From positions 36,272 to 100,271 of the forward strand of contig JADGKB010000051.1 in NCBI GenBank assembly GCA_027604185.1: 64,000 bases of DNA, written 5' to 3'. A program made the translations under genes and the position numbers. How positions within the stretch are numbered: the first letter of the stretch is position 1; every line of letters begins with the position of its first letter. The notes under the pieces were generated by a model. That model did no database searches and was not told the origin of the DNA. It saw only the letters and a program-made list of their open reading frames with translations. Positions 43,310-55,061 of the stretch are shown here, piece after piece. This stretch comes from Boothiomyces macroporosus (Eukaryota > Chytridiomycota > Chytridiomycetes > Rhizophydiales > Terramycetaceae).

Positions 43310-44263
43310 ATGAGCTGCTCAGGAACATTCAAACTATGTGTGGATCAAATTGAAAATCCTTTAAAAGTATTTTATCCGGTAAACCAAATTCCATCCACTT
43401 ACACATCCCTATCAATGCTGATAGTCAATGGGAACCTTATAGCAACCAATCCTTGTCAATACAATGGTACACTGCTGGAAGTAGCACCAGTAGTACCGCA
43501 GCACTGGTCTATTAGCTTGAATTACACTCTGCTGGATATCAGCAACTTGCATGGCCCAGTATCTTTTATTCTCACAGACGAAACCAACACTCAGTGCATA
43601 AATGGACCAAATTATGGAACAAAAATAGCAGATAGCATTGTGCTACCCTCCGCAACTACAACTACGTCCGCATTAATGGTGCCAACAAGTGTAGTGTCTT
43701 CTACCCCCGTTCCAAGTTCGGGCTACAATGAATGGAATGCCTTGTTGATAACAGTGGTTGTTTTAGCGTCCCTTCTGCTGTTCACTGTCATTATCGTTGG
43801 ATACCTTGTACAAAGAAAGAAAAAACAAGAACCTGTTCTCACTCCTTATGCTATATCTCTGATTAAAGGAGAAGTGGATTTGCTAATCCAAGAGAATTCT
43901 AGAAATAGCACTCATAGAAGAACAATAGAAATACAAGAAGAGCCTGTTATAGTGCAAGTAACCCGTAACAATTCCATATCTACTCAATATTATTCAATAT
44001 CAGACAGTTCTTCTGAATTACCTGCAGCAGAATCGCTAGATTCTCAGTCATTTAAATCCTTTCCGTCTCAAACTATGAAATCATCTCGATCAAGTCTTTC
44101 GTTTAAATCTGCTCGATCGGTCTCTTTTAAATCTGTTCCTGATCAAGATTATGAATCTGAAGAGGAAATTGATATACCGACGGACGTTGTTCGACCAAGC
44201 AATATGTTCCAAGATGATAGGAAGAGCACTTCTTCGGATGATACTATTAAACACAATAAATAA
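43310..44263 (+). CDS. Single-pass membrane protein B, paralogue without visible signal peptide
   Basis: The 317-aa product mirrors protein A: ectodomain with CSGTFKLCVDQ, KVFYPVN and CINGPN, a Ser/Thr stalk, a TM helix (NALLITVVVLASLLLFTVII), and a longer Ser-rich tail with FKS repeats (SQSFKSF, SLSFKSA, SVSFKSV) that could be phosphorylated. The first ATG (43310) starts directly at the conserved CS motif, so no signal peptide is encoded. Either an upstream exon was missed or the signal was lost. No TATA box sits at the usual distance. Confidence 0.65.
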   Translation: MSCSGTFKLCVDQIENPLKVFYPVNQIPSTYTSLSMLIVNGNLIATNPCQYNGTLLEVAPVVPQHWSISLNYTLLDISNLHGPVSFILTDETNTQCINGPNYGTKIADSIVLPSATTTTSALMVPTSVVSSTPVPSSGYNEWNALLITVVVLASLLLFTVIIVGYLVQRKKKQEPVLTPYAISLIKGEVDLLIQENSRNSTHRRTIEIQEEPVIVQVTRNNSISTQYYSISDSSSELPAAESLDSQSFKSFPSQTMKSSRSSLSFKSARSVSFKSVPDQDYESEEEIDIPTDVVRPSNMFQDDRKSTSSDDTIKHNK

Positions 44264-44391
44264 TGTATAAACTCTATTTCCTGAAAGATGCAAACTAGAC
44301 TAAAGAAACTTCAAGTTCATCGAGATCCCACAACAGTCTTTATAGAACCGCTCGTTACAAGTTATAGCAGTAGAATAACCACGCGTTAAGC

Positions 44392-45178
44392 ATGACTGTG
44401 ACAATCAACTCCGACGTGACTATTTGTTTTGGCTATTCCAAACACGAAATTATGCTTCAAACAACAAAAAGGTGTCAAAAACATTATCCAATAGAAAGGA
44501 AGCGCTCCTTGGTGATCAACAAAATCCTCGCATTTTTCAGTAAAAAGAAACTATTGATCGTGCATGAAGATAATCAGTACAAAATATTCGCAGAAGAGAG
44601 GCAATCACTATTAACGTTAGGTAAGATTTAAATAACAAGGAATCAAGTATTGATATCGCTTCCGGAGATGAATCATTGGGCAAAGCTAATCCAGAACCAG
44701 CTGTATTCGCTAGATTCAAACAAACCACTACCTTACAAGAACGTACTCTTGAACCACACAATTATTTATTACAATAGAGAGATTTATATTTGGAAGGAAG
44801 AGATTAAGCAAACAGTGGAGATTTATTGCCCAATAACACTAGATATCATCCCATTAGAAAAGGACTGCACTTGCTTGTTCAAGTCAAAAAAGAACCACAA
44901 TAAGGCGTATTACTTTAGCGGTTGCGGGTAACAATTTTCTAAGTAGGCATGTGTTTTCGTTTCAATCTTGCTTGTACTCTTTCAATACATGTCCCACTTG
45001 CAGAACCATTGGCCATTATAAGCCGTTATTGGGTGATTTTGACAGTCATTGTTTTGATTGCGGGCATATGATTGATAAGGAAAATGGTGAAAGGTGGATG
45101 AAGTTGATGCATGTAAAGAATGGTCAGTGTTTGCACTGTAGTGTTCCAGTTACCAAATTACAAACTTTATATTACTAA
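44392..45178 (+). CDS. Pellino-like RING E3 ubiquitin ligase candidate
   Basis: The 246-aa product has three exons (introns 44621-44647, 27 nt, and 44928-44946, 19 nt). The C-terminal half has the order of the Pellino RING-like region: CPITLD, GCGHVFSF, CPTCRTIGHYKPL, a second CxxCGH unit (CFDCGHMID), then CLHC. Pellino proteins are K63/K48 ubiquitin ligases of animal Toll/IL-1 signalling with an N-terminal FHA-like domain; here the first 130 residues are beta-rich but too short for the full one. The match is to motif order recalled from animal Pellinos. Substrate unknown. A non-Pellino double zinc-ribbon/RING protein is the alternative. Confidence 0.6.
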
Positions 45179-45437
45179 TAGAATTCTCGGCAGCTCTATT
45201 TTTGCGTTTCGGTCGTTTGTTGGAGTTAAATTGAGGAGTGTTTATTTCTGGTGAATCTAGCGGAAATGAAGCGTCATCGATCAAGTGCAAAATCACCCAA
45301 TCAAACCAAAGGCTGGGAAAAGCTACGCAGAAAATCATTAGATTTAATTGTTCACCTGTGAGAAATCTCGTATATAATAACTCGGTTATCCTTGATGCCA
45401 GTATAAAAAAGTGGTGATACCATCTTGGCTCCTGCAT
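45150..45437 (-). CDS. Small membrane-like protein, unknown
   Basis: The 95-aa frame has one or two hydrophobic helices (LMIFCVAFPSLWFDWVILHL) and a basic, Asn-rich end. It overlaps the end of the Pellino-like CDS by 29 bp, 3' to 3'. A 33-nt in-frame stretch with GTGAAC and TAG ends could be an intron. No family recognised, and it may not be a gene. Confidence 0.35.
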   Translation of the reverse strand: MQEPRWYHHFFILASRITELLYTRFLTGEQLNLMIFCVAFPSLWFDWVILHLIDDASFPLDSPEINTPQFNSNKRPKRKNRAAENSISNIKFVIW

Positions 45438-45537
45438 GATAATTAGAAATGCATCGAGTCTTTTCGCGGACAGTAGTGGTTATTTCAATCGAATCTACAA
45501 CGAAATACATGGCTCATCTTAAAAAAAGATATATTAG

Positions 45538-46689
45538 CTAATCATCGAAAAAGCTTCTTGTGAAAATGTTGGGTAATGTCAATTGCTCCAAGTGATACGC
45601 ACCAATGCCAAAATGAAGCAATAGCCTCTGTACAATTTCCAATTTGACAGATGGTGGTAAATCTAATAGTAGCACAGAGTTGCAAGCTCTTATCAAAGCT
45701 ACAGTGTTCTTTTGCTTGATTTCAACATTCTTTTTCATAATTTCGCGATACATTGGGAATAGTCCTACTTTGAAACAAGTAAGATGGTTGTTTACAGTAA
45801 CTGACTTTTGCAAATTGAGTGACTGGTTCAAGTGGATTTCCATATTTGCTATTGTAGTGTTCTGTTCAATTAGCTCTTTAAGATGGTTGTCATTGTAGGA
45901 TTCATTACAAATAAACACGAGTTTCTTTACAGTCTTATTTCTATGCAAGAACGCGAGTGAGGAATTTCCTTTGATAACCAAAGTCTTTGTATGCAAGTTT
46001 GGCCCGATTATCGTATCAAAATATTCATTGATTCCATCAAAAGTAATACTTGGGATCTGTTTTTGTTTGATAAAGTACGCGAATTCAACTGCTTGCTGAA
46101 AGGTGAATTTCAAAGTGTTCACACACAGGAATTTGATTTCTACAGTTTTGAAACTACTGAAAAAATCAACTGGCGGATAAAAATTCGTCAAATCAATTTC
46201 ATCAAATTGCTTGTTTTCTAATGCTTTTGACAGGAATTTCAAGTTTCCAATCTGGATGGTATTTTGAAAATAAAGCGATTTTACACTAGTCCTTTGCAAG
46301 ATCAGCAACAGTATTTCAATGTCGCTATCTAAAAATAAGCTTGACTTGTGTTCATTTTCATACTGAAATACTTGGGTAAGCAATTCCAAGCCTTTTTCGA
46401 ATTGTTCAAACTCTTCGCTATCGATTGGGAAGCTATCCGGGTATAAGTTGTACTTTTGTTCGAAATAATACAAACAGAAGGATGATATTGGCTGGTACTT
46501 TTCCGCTATTCGGCTAACGAGTTCTGAGAATGTACAATATTGATCAAGTACATTCTCATAGTAATCATCAAAGTCAAACGAATCTGGCGAATCGCCTTTC
46601 AAGTCCTCCATCGAAAATGTACAATTTAACAGTCTAATTGGTGTGTCTACCATCTTGTGTTGGAAATTCGTATTGATGAGCAAGGGCAT
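45538..46689 (-). CDS. LRR-like intracellular protein, unknown
   Basis: The 383-aa intronless product has irregular leucine-rich units in the middle (VKSLYFQNTIQIGNLKFLSK, FDEIDLTNFYPPVDFF, IKFLCVNTLKFTF, KKLVFICNES) and an acidic N-terminus. There is no signal peptide or TM. The layout resembles F-box/LRR-like proteins, but an F-box is not evident. The start at 46689 is supported by a TATA box 30 nt upstream; an internal ATG (MVDTPIRLL) is the alternative. Confidence 0.6.
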   Translation of the reverse strand: MPLLINTNFQHKMVDTPIRLLNCTFSMEDLKGDSPDSFDFDDYYENVLDQYCTFSELVSRIAEKYQPISSFCLYYFEQKYNLYPDSFPIDSEEFEQFEKGLELLTQVFQYENEHKSSLFLDSDIEILLLILQRTSVKSLYFQNTIQIGNLKFLSKALENKQFDEIDLTNFYPPVDFFSSFKTVEIKFLCVNTLKFTFQQAVEFAYFIKQKQIPSITFDGINEYFDTIIGPNLHTKTLVIKGNSSLAFLHRNKTVKKLVFICNESYNDNHLKELIEQNTTIANMEIHLNQSLNLQKSVTVNNHLTCFKVGLFPMYREIMKKNVEIKQKNTVALIRACNSVLLLDLPPSVKLEIVQRLLLHFGIGAYHLEQLTLPNIFTRSFFDD

Positions 46690-46711
46690 TAATGACGACT
46701 GCCTACCGTTT

Positions 46712-46719
46712 GCTTTATA
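46712..46719 (-). promoter_or_regulatory. TATA box of the LRR-like gene
   Basis: TATAAAGC on the minus strand, 30 nt upstream of the ATG at 46689. Confidence 0.55.
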
Positions 46720-47024
46720 TTCATCATTTCTGCACCCATATTTTAGAGAGCCCGCAGGGCCTGAGAACCAAGTGTTTTACTCTTGTTTCACAACTTAAAG
46801 GGCCAAATATAAGAATATTGGGAACCAATTAAACACACTAATTTGACTTGGCCCAGAAAGAATTTCCAGTTTTAAAGCATTAAAGTTAATCAGAACATCG
46901 GCATTTTGTGTGGTGTTTAGGTAGTACGAAATATGCCCCAGAACGAGGCCATCGCATCAGCAGCGCCAACAACCAAAAATAGAATGAGAAAGTGTATGAT
47001 CATTTATTTACATTTGAAAGCCAA
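46720..47024. other. Short intergenic region, no gene seen
   Basis: The spacer after the chitin synthase stop. It contains a 28-codon minus-strand frame (46917-47003) with a hydrophobic start, too short and isolated to call. Confidence 0.5.
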
Positions 47025-50000
47025 TTATACCCCAAGGCGCTCCATCTCTTTAGCCACAATTTTGAACAGCTTTCGTTTCTGCTTTTCTGTCAAACTCACT
47101 TTTAACTGATCCTCAACATATCGGCGGATCTGTCCTTTGGTAGCAGTATTGATGTCGTTATTCATCAAGAATTCATCAACGTGCTTTTTCAAGACTGAGG
47201 AGCGTATCTCTGTCTCTTGCAGCGCGGATATATGGGTTGAGGAAACATCGCTATAATTAGATCTGTCTTCCATCAATTTCAATGAGCTAGAACTAGATAT
47301 GCTTGATCGCTTTTCCATTCGGGGAATATTCTTGGATTCTGCAATCTCATGGATTGTAACACTGGATTGAGAATTGTTGCTGAATCTTCTATTTGGAGAA
47401 ACGATGGATGTTGAGCCATTTCCATCCGGCAATCCATAATCACTAGGCGATTTAGGGACAATAGTCGTCGAAGGTGATACCGCTCTGCTGTATGCCAGCT
47501 GAGAACTTGGGGCAGGAACATTCATTTGCTTCCGTTCCATGCCTTCCAAAGTTGTAAGAGGAATCATATCTGGATCAAACACAGTTTCATCCAGTTCCTT
47601 TTCAACTTTCTTTCCTTGTTCATAAACCACTCTTGTATTACCCCACGAAAAGTCATCCATATTCCAAATTGAATAAAATGGAAGATATATTCCAAAGATT
47701 GGCATTGCTACTAGATACTATAGTTAGGAAAATGTCTTACCACAAGCATCCAGCCAAACTTTTCTATTTCTGCATTGAGTGCAAATAGTACTATCTGGAT
47801 CCCAAACACTGATGCAATCATAATTATTGATACAATAGGTAAAACAGCATCAGGATTTGCAACAGTGTAATATATCAAGTATACCATATACAAGATTGAA
47901 GACGGCATCGCAAACGTTACCAATAAATCCAAAAAGACAATGATTCTCATAGAAAAGCAGCACGCATTACACAAGTTTTCCTGATATAATAATTCAACCA
48001 AATTGTGAATGGTAGAGTTGATCCACCTTCGTCTTTGAGATTTCAAAACCGCAAATGTGTCTGGTGCAATGGTTTTACAAACAGCATCGGACCGATACCC
48101 AGTGCTGTTTGATGGAAAGTGCTTTAATAACAGCGTTGTAAGGAATCTGTCTTCACCAAGATACAGCAGATTCTTCAAGTGCAATGTATCCAATTGATTC
48201 AAAGAATATTCGCTGAGTAGCTTCTTGTGTATGAGATAGGGCTTCTTTTCGTGCTTGATTCGATAAAGAGAGAAACAACCTGGGAGACAAGTGACAGATC
48301 CAAACATTGATTCAAAAGCTTTCGTCATATGCTGCGAAATAAAGTATTCGTAAATCTGAATCATTGTAACCCAGTTTTCTTTTTCATTTTCAACTTTGGT
48401 ATCACCAGCAACACCAATAACCTTTCTATTTTGTACCATATGGCCCACCAATCTGTTTAGACTGGAGCGTTCTATTGAAGTATCAGCATCCACCATAAGC
48501 AAGTATTCGTACAGGTTTGGATCAACACCCATAATATTTTTAAAGGTGTGATACAAATGGAATTCCAATGGATTGAACATTTCTTGATAAAACAGACGGG
48601 ATAGGAACTGCATCAAGATTAGCTGAGAATCCCTTTTACCACTAAAATTACTGATTAATTACCGATTTCCCGCTCGAGAAGTTTCGCTTGGTTTACCAGC
48701 CTTAATTACCACGATGAATGGAACAAGTTTTCCTTCAATATCATACAACCCAGAAAACACTTTGGCGTAATTTAATTGCTGATACCCGCTTCCTAAGGCT
48801 TGATATGCAAATGGCTCAGAATCTATTTCAGCATCAACGCCCAAGATATCCAAGACAATTCTTGGAGTGGGTCGGTCATTACCCCCACCAATAATCATAC
48901 CATCACAGACAATAAACAACATTCTGTGCTTGTCATCATAATCGGCTGTTGCGACAGAATTAATAGTCCGTTTAAGTGACTCTTCATCTTCTGTATAACA
49001 CGGGATCAAACACAGCAGGAATCTAGCTTGAGCTTCAGGATTGAAGACTACTCCAACCCTCAATGCGGCCAAGAACTTGATACCAATAATGAATACTAGT
49101 ATACAAGAAAACCCAAACAGGATATAGTTTGGAATCAGACATTTTAAATCGTTTCGATGATCGATTGCTCCAACGTAGAACATCCCATTCAAGCACTGCA
49201 TTGTTTTGGCATATAGTTGAGCATCCACTTTTCTCAAACCTTCCATGATAAACGTAAGATCTGTTCCAGTAGAGGTTTCTTTTCGATCAAATATTTGGCC
49301 AATAGTCGGACCCATAAAATTATATAGTGTTTGATTTGGAAATACATAGAATGGAGTAATATCATACACTTTGTCGTACGCAATCAATAACTTTGCATTT
49401 TCGGTGCTTTGAAGGTAATCTGAAATGGATTCAGAGCCCCACACTACTTTGCCAGCAACATTCTTCTGCAGCAAAGGTATATAATCATGCTGCACATGTG
49501 CTTGCCATCCATAAGGCAAGTTCCCGTAGTGCAGCTGAAAAGACACTGGTTTTGAAAAGCTTGGACAATACGTATCCCAATACAAGTCTTTTGGAAAGAG
49601 TGCGGAAACATCCCTCCCAAGTACGTCATTAGTCCAAAAAGGCTGTCCACCTTGCGTATACACCTGTTTAATATGATCGCTTGCTATCCCATTGACTGCA
49701 TAGTACTGACCATACATGTAAACAGTCCCTTTTCCAAAATCGACTTGTGATTGCAACTGTCCAGGAGAAAGCTGATGACCAGCTGGGCATATAATTGGTC
49801 CAAGAGCAATGATAACAAATAGTACAATCAAGTTAAGAAGTACAAAGATAATCATCAACGCCAGCTTCTCTTTCCAGGCAGTTCTACGATCCTGTCTATT
49901 CATCTTTCCAAGTTTTTCAAGGAAAATATTCGGAATGTAAAAGGTCAATGCAGTCGTTATTGCTAGCCACACCTTTCTTTTCAGTGTAAGTGGTTTGTCT

Positions 50001-52431
50001 TCCTGAGCTTGCTTTGTAAATTTCGCCCGTTTTTGATCATCTTGAGCTACATCAGCCAAGTGCATCACTGTTTCGTGCTCCCAAGAAACTTGGGTTTCAT
50101 TCATTGAAAATCTCTTGTCGTTTGATAGCATACTATCTCTTTTTACAGAGATCGGCTCCTGCTTTGGCATTCTTGTAGAATTACATTCCGCCAGCATTTT
50201 ACAAAGCTGACGAAATGCGCAGTTGGAAAGGAGCAAGTAATCAGTTCCATTAAGGGCATCCAATTTTCCCCAGCCCTTTTTGAGGATCAACAGACTACAA
50301 GCAATTGCAGGGTCTTCAAGAGAAATGTGCAAGAAATTCAGGACATTGGCAAACTTTTTAACTACAAGCGAGTGGTTTAAATTAGCCCCATATGGAGAAG
50401 CTGGGTGATTTGCCAAAGATGGAATATACCCAGCATTGACTTGTCGATGTACCATCACATCATCCCACGATCGTGAATATGACATACTCTTGTTTGGCGA
50501 TATATGTTGAACCAACCACATTTTAGTAGAACTGATACATGAAAGTAAATCTTCCAGCACTAATTGATACTATGTTTAACAATTACTTACTTGAAAAGTA
50601 GTCGTGTTCTCAACTTCAACTTTTCCTCTTTTGATTGTCATTGACCTAACAGAAGTGTTGATAGTGCTAGAAGCAGGAGATCTGGAAATTGTCTTTGTTT
50701 GAGCAGCAACAACAGTGTAAGGATCAAGATCATGCACAAGCGTTTCAATGATTTTATCGGAAAATAGAGTTCGCAAGAATACATTTGTAGTCCCAGGCTC
50801 TTCTGGGGACCCTCTAACCATTGTGACAAATTCACTTTGAATGGCTTCCAGGTTTTCGTAATTCCAGTCAATCACATCATAGTTGTATAAAGCCCCAAAG
50901 TGAGAGACTGCGAATTGATGATCTCTCTTTGGAAGAAATATTGGAGATTCTCCATGGATCTTCTGCAAGTATTGGCAGTAAGCAAAGTCATTTTCAACAC
51001 TCGTTCCTCTACAAGTTTGTTGATTAAGAATCCTTATTGCACCTGTTTCCAATCGACAATAAAAGTCCATTACGGTAGTATTTGCATCGACAATGAATTT
51101 GTATTCCGGAATCTTTTGACTGGCTAGGAAATCATTGGCCATAGTTATATTGGTATTGAAAATCATTTCAGATAGCTTTTCGTTTGTATAGTTGTATAAA
51201 AATCTTTGTAATCGTGATTTTTCATGTTGCTCTTCTGGGTTGTCAAATGAAACCATTCCAGGAATATCCAATACCGCAATATAATTATTATATTCGCCAT
51301 CATTCTTGCACAGCTTTTCATTGACGTAGTTTGTTATCCAATATATCAAATTTGAATACAAGTTTCTTGCAAGATTATCCCTCTGCTTCTTTGCATCTTC
51401 AACATTGAGCAACTTTGAAACTCGATCATTTCTCAAAGTCACTGTTTTTGAAATCAAAGTGGTTTCTAAAGTATTTGGGTCCAATCCCATTAGTTTTGCA
51501 GTGATTTCCAGTACATTCTTGTTTTTAACGGCGCTCTTTGGTTCATGCTTTCTTCGAAGCAACGTAGATTCATAATTTCCTCTTACAATTTCAATATTAC
51601 CCAAATGCAATATTGCTGCCAAAGTTTGAAAGATGCCTTTCTGCACATCTTCGCCTAACCCAAGCGTTTGAAAGTCATTAATCAATTGCTTGTACTTGGC
51701 ACCATCATCGCTCATTTCCATTTTGAAATCATGACTATTAAGGTACTCGAAATCATTGTTTAATGAGAGCTGTTCTTTGTCTGAAGAAGGCATCCCTCTA
51801 AGCATCACATAAAAAATATCAAAATTCCTTGAAGATCTTGGCCGGCTAGTTAGCAAGTGGATATCATGTAAATAGTTGATTGTTTTAGTCCCTACAAACT
51901 TTCCATTTAAACTAAACTGATATTCATTGTATCTTATACAAGTAGTGCTTCCGGGACCATTTACTGAATAAGCGCTTGTAAACATGGACAGCATATTTAC
52001 TGACTTTGCAGTGAGTGTAGCAGTCCTAGTCTTCCTTCCCCCTACCCTTGCTAAATCCATCAAATGGGTAACAATATGATCAAACGAATACGATTTCCCA
52101 GAGTTCGCATCACCACTAGGATTAATAAAAAGTACAGCAAGAGTATACTCTGATCATTCTGCAGTGTTTTTAGCTGCAAGTATGCGTTTGCGGTCAAATC
52201 AAACACACTTTGAAAACTGATTTCCGGATCTAGAGAGAAATTCAGGGCCATCTGCTTTGAATCCGATTTGATATTAGAGTGTGGTCTAACATGAACCATA
52301 ATATTCGATCCGATACTGGTGTCTATTATTCCCGCATTCCAGTTCTCTTTTAGTTTCAACAGAATATTGTCCGAGCTTGTTGGGTGTGAATCATACAAGT
52401 CCGCAACTGCATCTCTGGTATTTCTTTTCAT
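47025..52431 (-). CDS. CHS: Chitin synthase with N-terminal myosin-motor-like domain
   Basis: Plasma-membrane glycosyltransferase that polymerises UDP-GlcNAc to chitin; myosin-linked forms (division II, class V/VII type) target polarised growth sites. The 1,773-aa product has five exons (introns 47718-47740, 48642-48662, 50570-50590 and 52116-52135; 20-23 nt). In order: a myosin-like region (P-loop GDANSGKS at about residue 100, switch-II-like VLDIPGM), TM helices, a degenerate cytochrome b5-like segment (CPAGHQLSPGQLQ), then the catalytic core with GNRGKRDSQ, DADT, EDR and QRRRW, TM helices, the FSWGNTR motif and a C-terminal DEK_C-type helix (TKGQIRRYVEDQL). The canonical switch I (NxxSSRFG) is missing, so motor activity is doubtful. 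Confidence 0.95.
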
Positions 52432-53185
52432 TGAAAAGTGTAAGGATTAAGCTCGGCCTTATCTTCTGTTTTCTTTGTGCAACCGTGAACACCAAATTAG
52501 GACGGGGGCTCAGCTTTGCCTTTTGGACATTAAATTCAAAAGGAATTTAATTTCCACCATAAGAGTGTGAAATTAAAAAAGTAATTAGTCAAAGGAAATA
52601 GATCAGTGCACTATTATGAGTATATTTCCAGATCAGAAAAAATCTTGGATAAACACGATATATTTCCGCAGGCGGATTTACCATTCCCAACTCTTATTTC
52701 CTCTTATCAAGTGATTATTTCAAAGCAAATAATGATTCCCCTTTGAAAGCGATTATAAATGTGATAATTATAACTCATGAAAGGCTCTTGGTGGAGATAT
52801 TATTTGATTGACGATTCAAGGCAGAGCATTATTTCATTCATCCTCTATATTTGGCTGTGCAAAAGGATTCCATTAAAAGAAGTAAATCAAAAGTAAACCA
52901 AATTCTACCCATGTGAATCGATTTATCACTCTGCTTTGAAAGCTGTAGTGGGCTAAGGATTATTCGAGTCGACAGTCCGTTCGAATCGGTGGACGCCAAC
53001 TCGCTACAACAAAGCTGGAAATCTCGCTTCGTTTATGCAATGCTTTTTGAAAAGCTTGGCCAATAGAATTATCTGACTCACTGCCAAAGCTTGGAGAGAT
53101 CGGCAAAAAGATCCCGAAGATTTTCCTTTGGTCATGAAACACAACTTGTAACAAAATAAATTTGACAAACTTTTTTCACTCAAAC
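52432..53185. other. Intergenic region, no gene seen
   Basis: A 754-bp divergent spacer between the chitin synthase and the transcription-factor gene. A palindromic TTCGAA stretch near 52979-52985 resembles a T-arm but forms only three stem pairs. Nothing else was recognised. Confidence 0.5.
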
Positions 53186-55023
53186 ATGGATCAATTAACA
53201 ATGATGCTGCAGACGCCTTGGCACAATCCCAAGGCGAAACCAAAGGAAAAGAAGGAGAAAAAGAGAAAGCTAATTCAGGATTCATCTCCTGTATCGTTCT
53301 CTAGCAATTCCCCTCCGGACTTTGGTTTCCAATTTGACTCTTCGTTTTACCAGCAGCCAGGGGATTTTGATCAGTTCATGATGAGTCCTTTGGATTTCCA
53401 TTTACCCAGTCAAATGGGACCGGCTGGGCAGATAGGCGGGATAGAATTTGACAATTTTTTTAATGAATTGGATTTAGAAAGGCATCTGGTGGAAATCAGT
53501 TTTCTCTACAACTGCGGGTTCTCAGTCGCTGAAGAATCGGATCAGTCTATCATCCCTTGTCAAAGGTAATTGGAGATAATTGTAGGTTTTCAACTTCGGC
53601 GAACTTGAAGAAGGCGCTCTGCTTTCATTCGACATTCTTTTCTACTCACCCACTGTTATTCCCCACAAAAAAGCCCTCACTGGCAGAAAAATATCAGAAA
53701 GCCCAGACATACATGATTAAGGAAACGCCAAAAGTGTATACAAATAACCAGGAGCTGTGCGATGATGTTAGAGCCCTTTTGATACAAGCGACATCTTTAT
53801 TCAGTCTTGGGAACTGCGAAGAATCCAGGAAATTTACCAGTCAGGCGTATTTTACTGGGAAAACTCATGGATTGTTCACTGTAGAAACCTTTCAAGGAGC
53901 AAATTCAATTATATCAGTTGATGATTTGAATTCTCAAGTTGCACTAATGTCACTCTCCCAAAAATCATTCTATTCTAATGCCTCGGAAGCCGAAATAACA
54001 GAAGGACTAGCAATTATCGCGTTTTGTTTGAGAGCGGATACTTTAAACTCAATTGCTAGCGGGCAAGGTAATTTATATTTAATTTTAGGGTTTCTGATTG
54101 ATGAAGCTGAATATCCCAGTATGCACAAGCCTGCATTCGCTAGACCAGCAACCACTTCAAGTAGACGGCAAAACGTTCCTCACAACCTTGCACAAAATTC
54201 AATTTGGGAAAAGACTCAGTGGGCACCAATGTTTGATGATATCAAGCAGCTTTCTATCTCGATTGGTGACTGGTTACCAGATGCAAAGATGAGAGCCTAT
54301 TCTGAAATATTTTTATGGAAGATTGTTCGCAAAGCACTAAGGTTCACTCGTACCTACAAATACTCTCAGATTTGTTCAAAGAAAGACAAGGCATTTTACA
54401 AAAGAAGGAAATTCAACTATATCACAGTCAGACAGTTTTGTGATACACCCGAAAACTTTGCTCCATTCAATGATCTATCTATATTCGACTCTGACAATTA
54501 TTTAAATCCAAAACCATTCCCTAAAATCAGAAATTCTCCAGATATCATTAACCTGTATCTAACATTATTGGTAATGACATGCTACTTGCACCTTTCTGGA
54601 GATCAAAACGACAGCACAAATCTATACAGCTTAAAGATTGACCAGCCACCAAAATACACTTCCAAGCAAATCCTATTTTGCTGCATCATGGCGCTAGATC
54701 ACATCCTAAAAATGTGTAATACACCCAACGTACCAAGAGACTCATTCTTTGGCGCGTATGATTACAACACTATCCAACTCTCACAAGCAATGATGACACC
54801 TGACGATTACAACCCATCACCAATATTTACAGATGCATATTCTGCCTTGCTGATATACAGTATCGCAAGTAGCTGCTATATGGCTCATAGCAAAGACCCA
54901 CTGTGTCATATAGTCAAAGACACTATAATGGCCAGTGTGCTGCCTACTTTAAAACGCATAGGCAATATCTGGCCAATGTCTAAAAAGTACCATGATTTCC
55001 TTGAAGCTCAATTAAGTTGTTGA
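53186..55023 (+). CDS. Fungal-type transcription-factor middle-homology-region protein
   Basis: The 598-aa product has three exons (introns 53566-53585 and 54068-54088; 20 and 21 nt, the second in frame and stop-free). Residues 1-110 hold a Lys-rich patch (KPKEKKEKKRKL) and an acidic/aromatic segment. From about 115 it follows the helical regulatory region of fungal zinc-cluster regulators (FHSTFFSTHPLLFP, DDVRALLIQATSLFSLGN, SRKFTSQAYFTGKTHGL, FLIDEAEYPSMHKP). No Zn2Cys6 cluster precedes it, so DNA binding would need another surface or a partner. It ends in TGA. Target genes unknown. Confidence 0.65.
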
Positions 55024-55061
55024 TAAAATGATAAATATAAAACGTTTATGATATACAAGAA

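Noticed and set aside
46917..47003. 28-codon minus-strand frame beginning with a hydrophobic helix
   Set aside because: Too short, begins 22 bp after the chitin synthase stop with no promoter, and no known micro-protein matches.
52945..53010. tRNA-like stretch with TTCGAAT loop
   Set aside because: The would-be T-stem pairs at only three of five positions and no acceptor, D or anticodon arms can be drawn.
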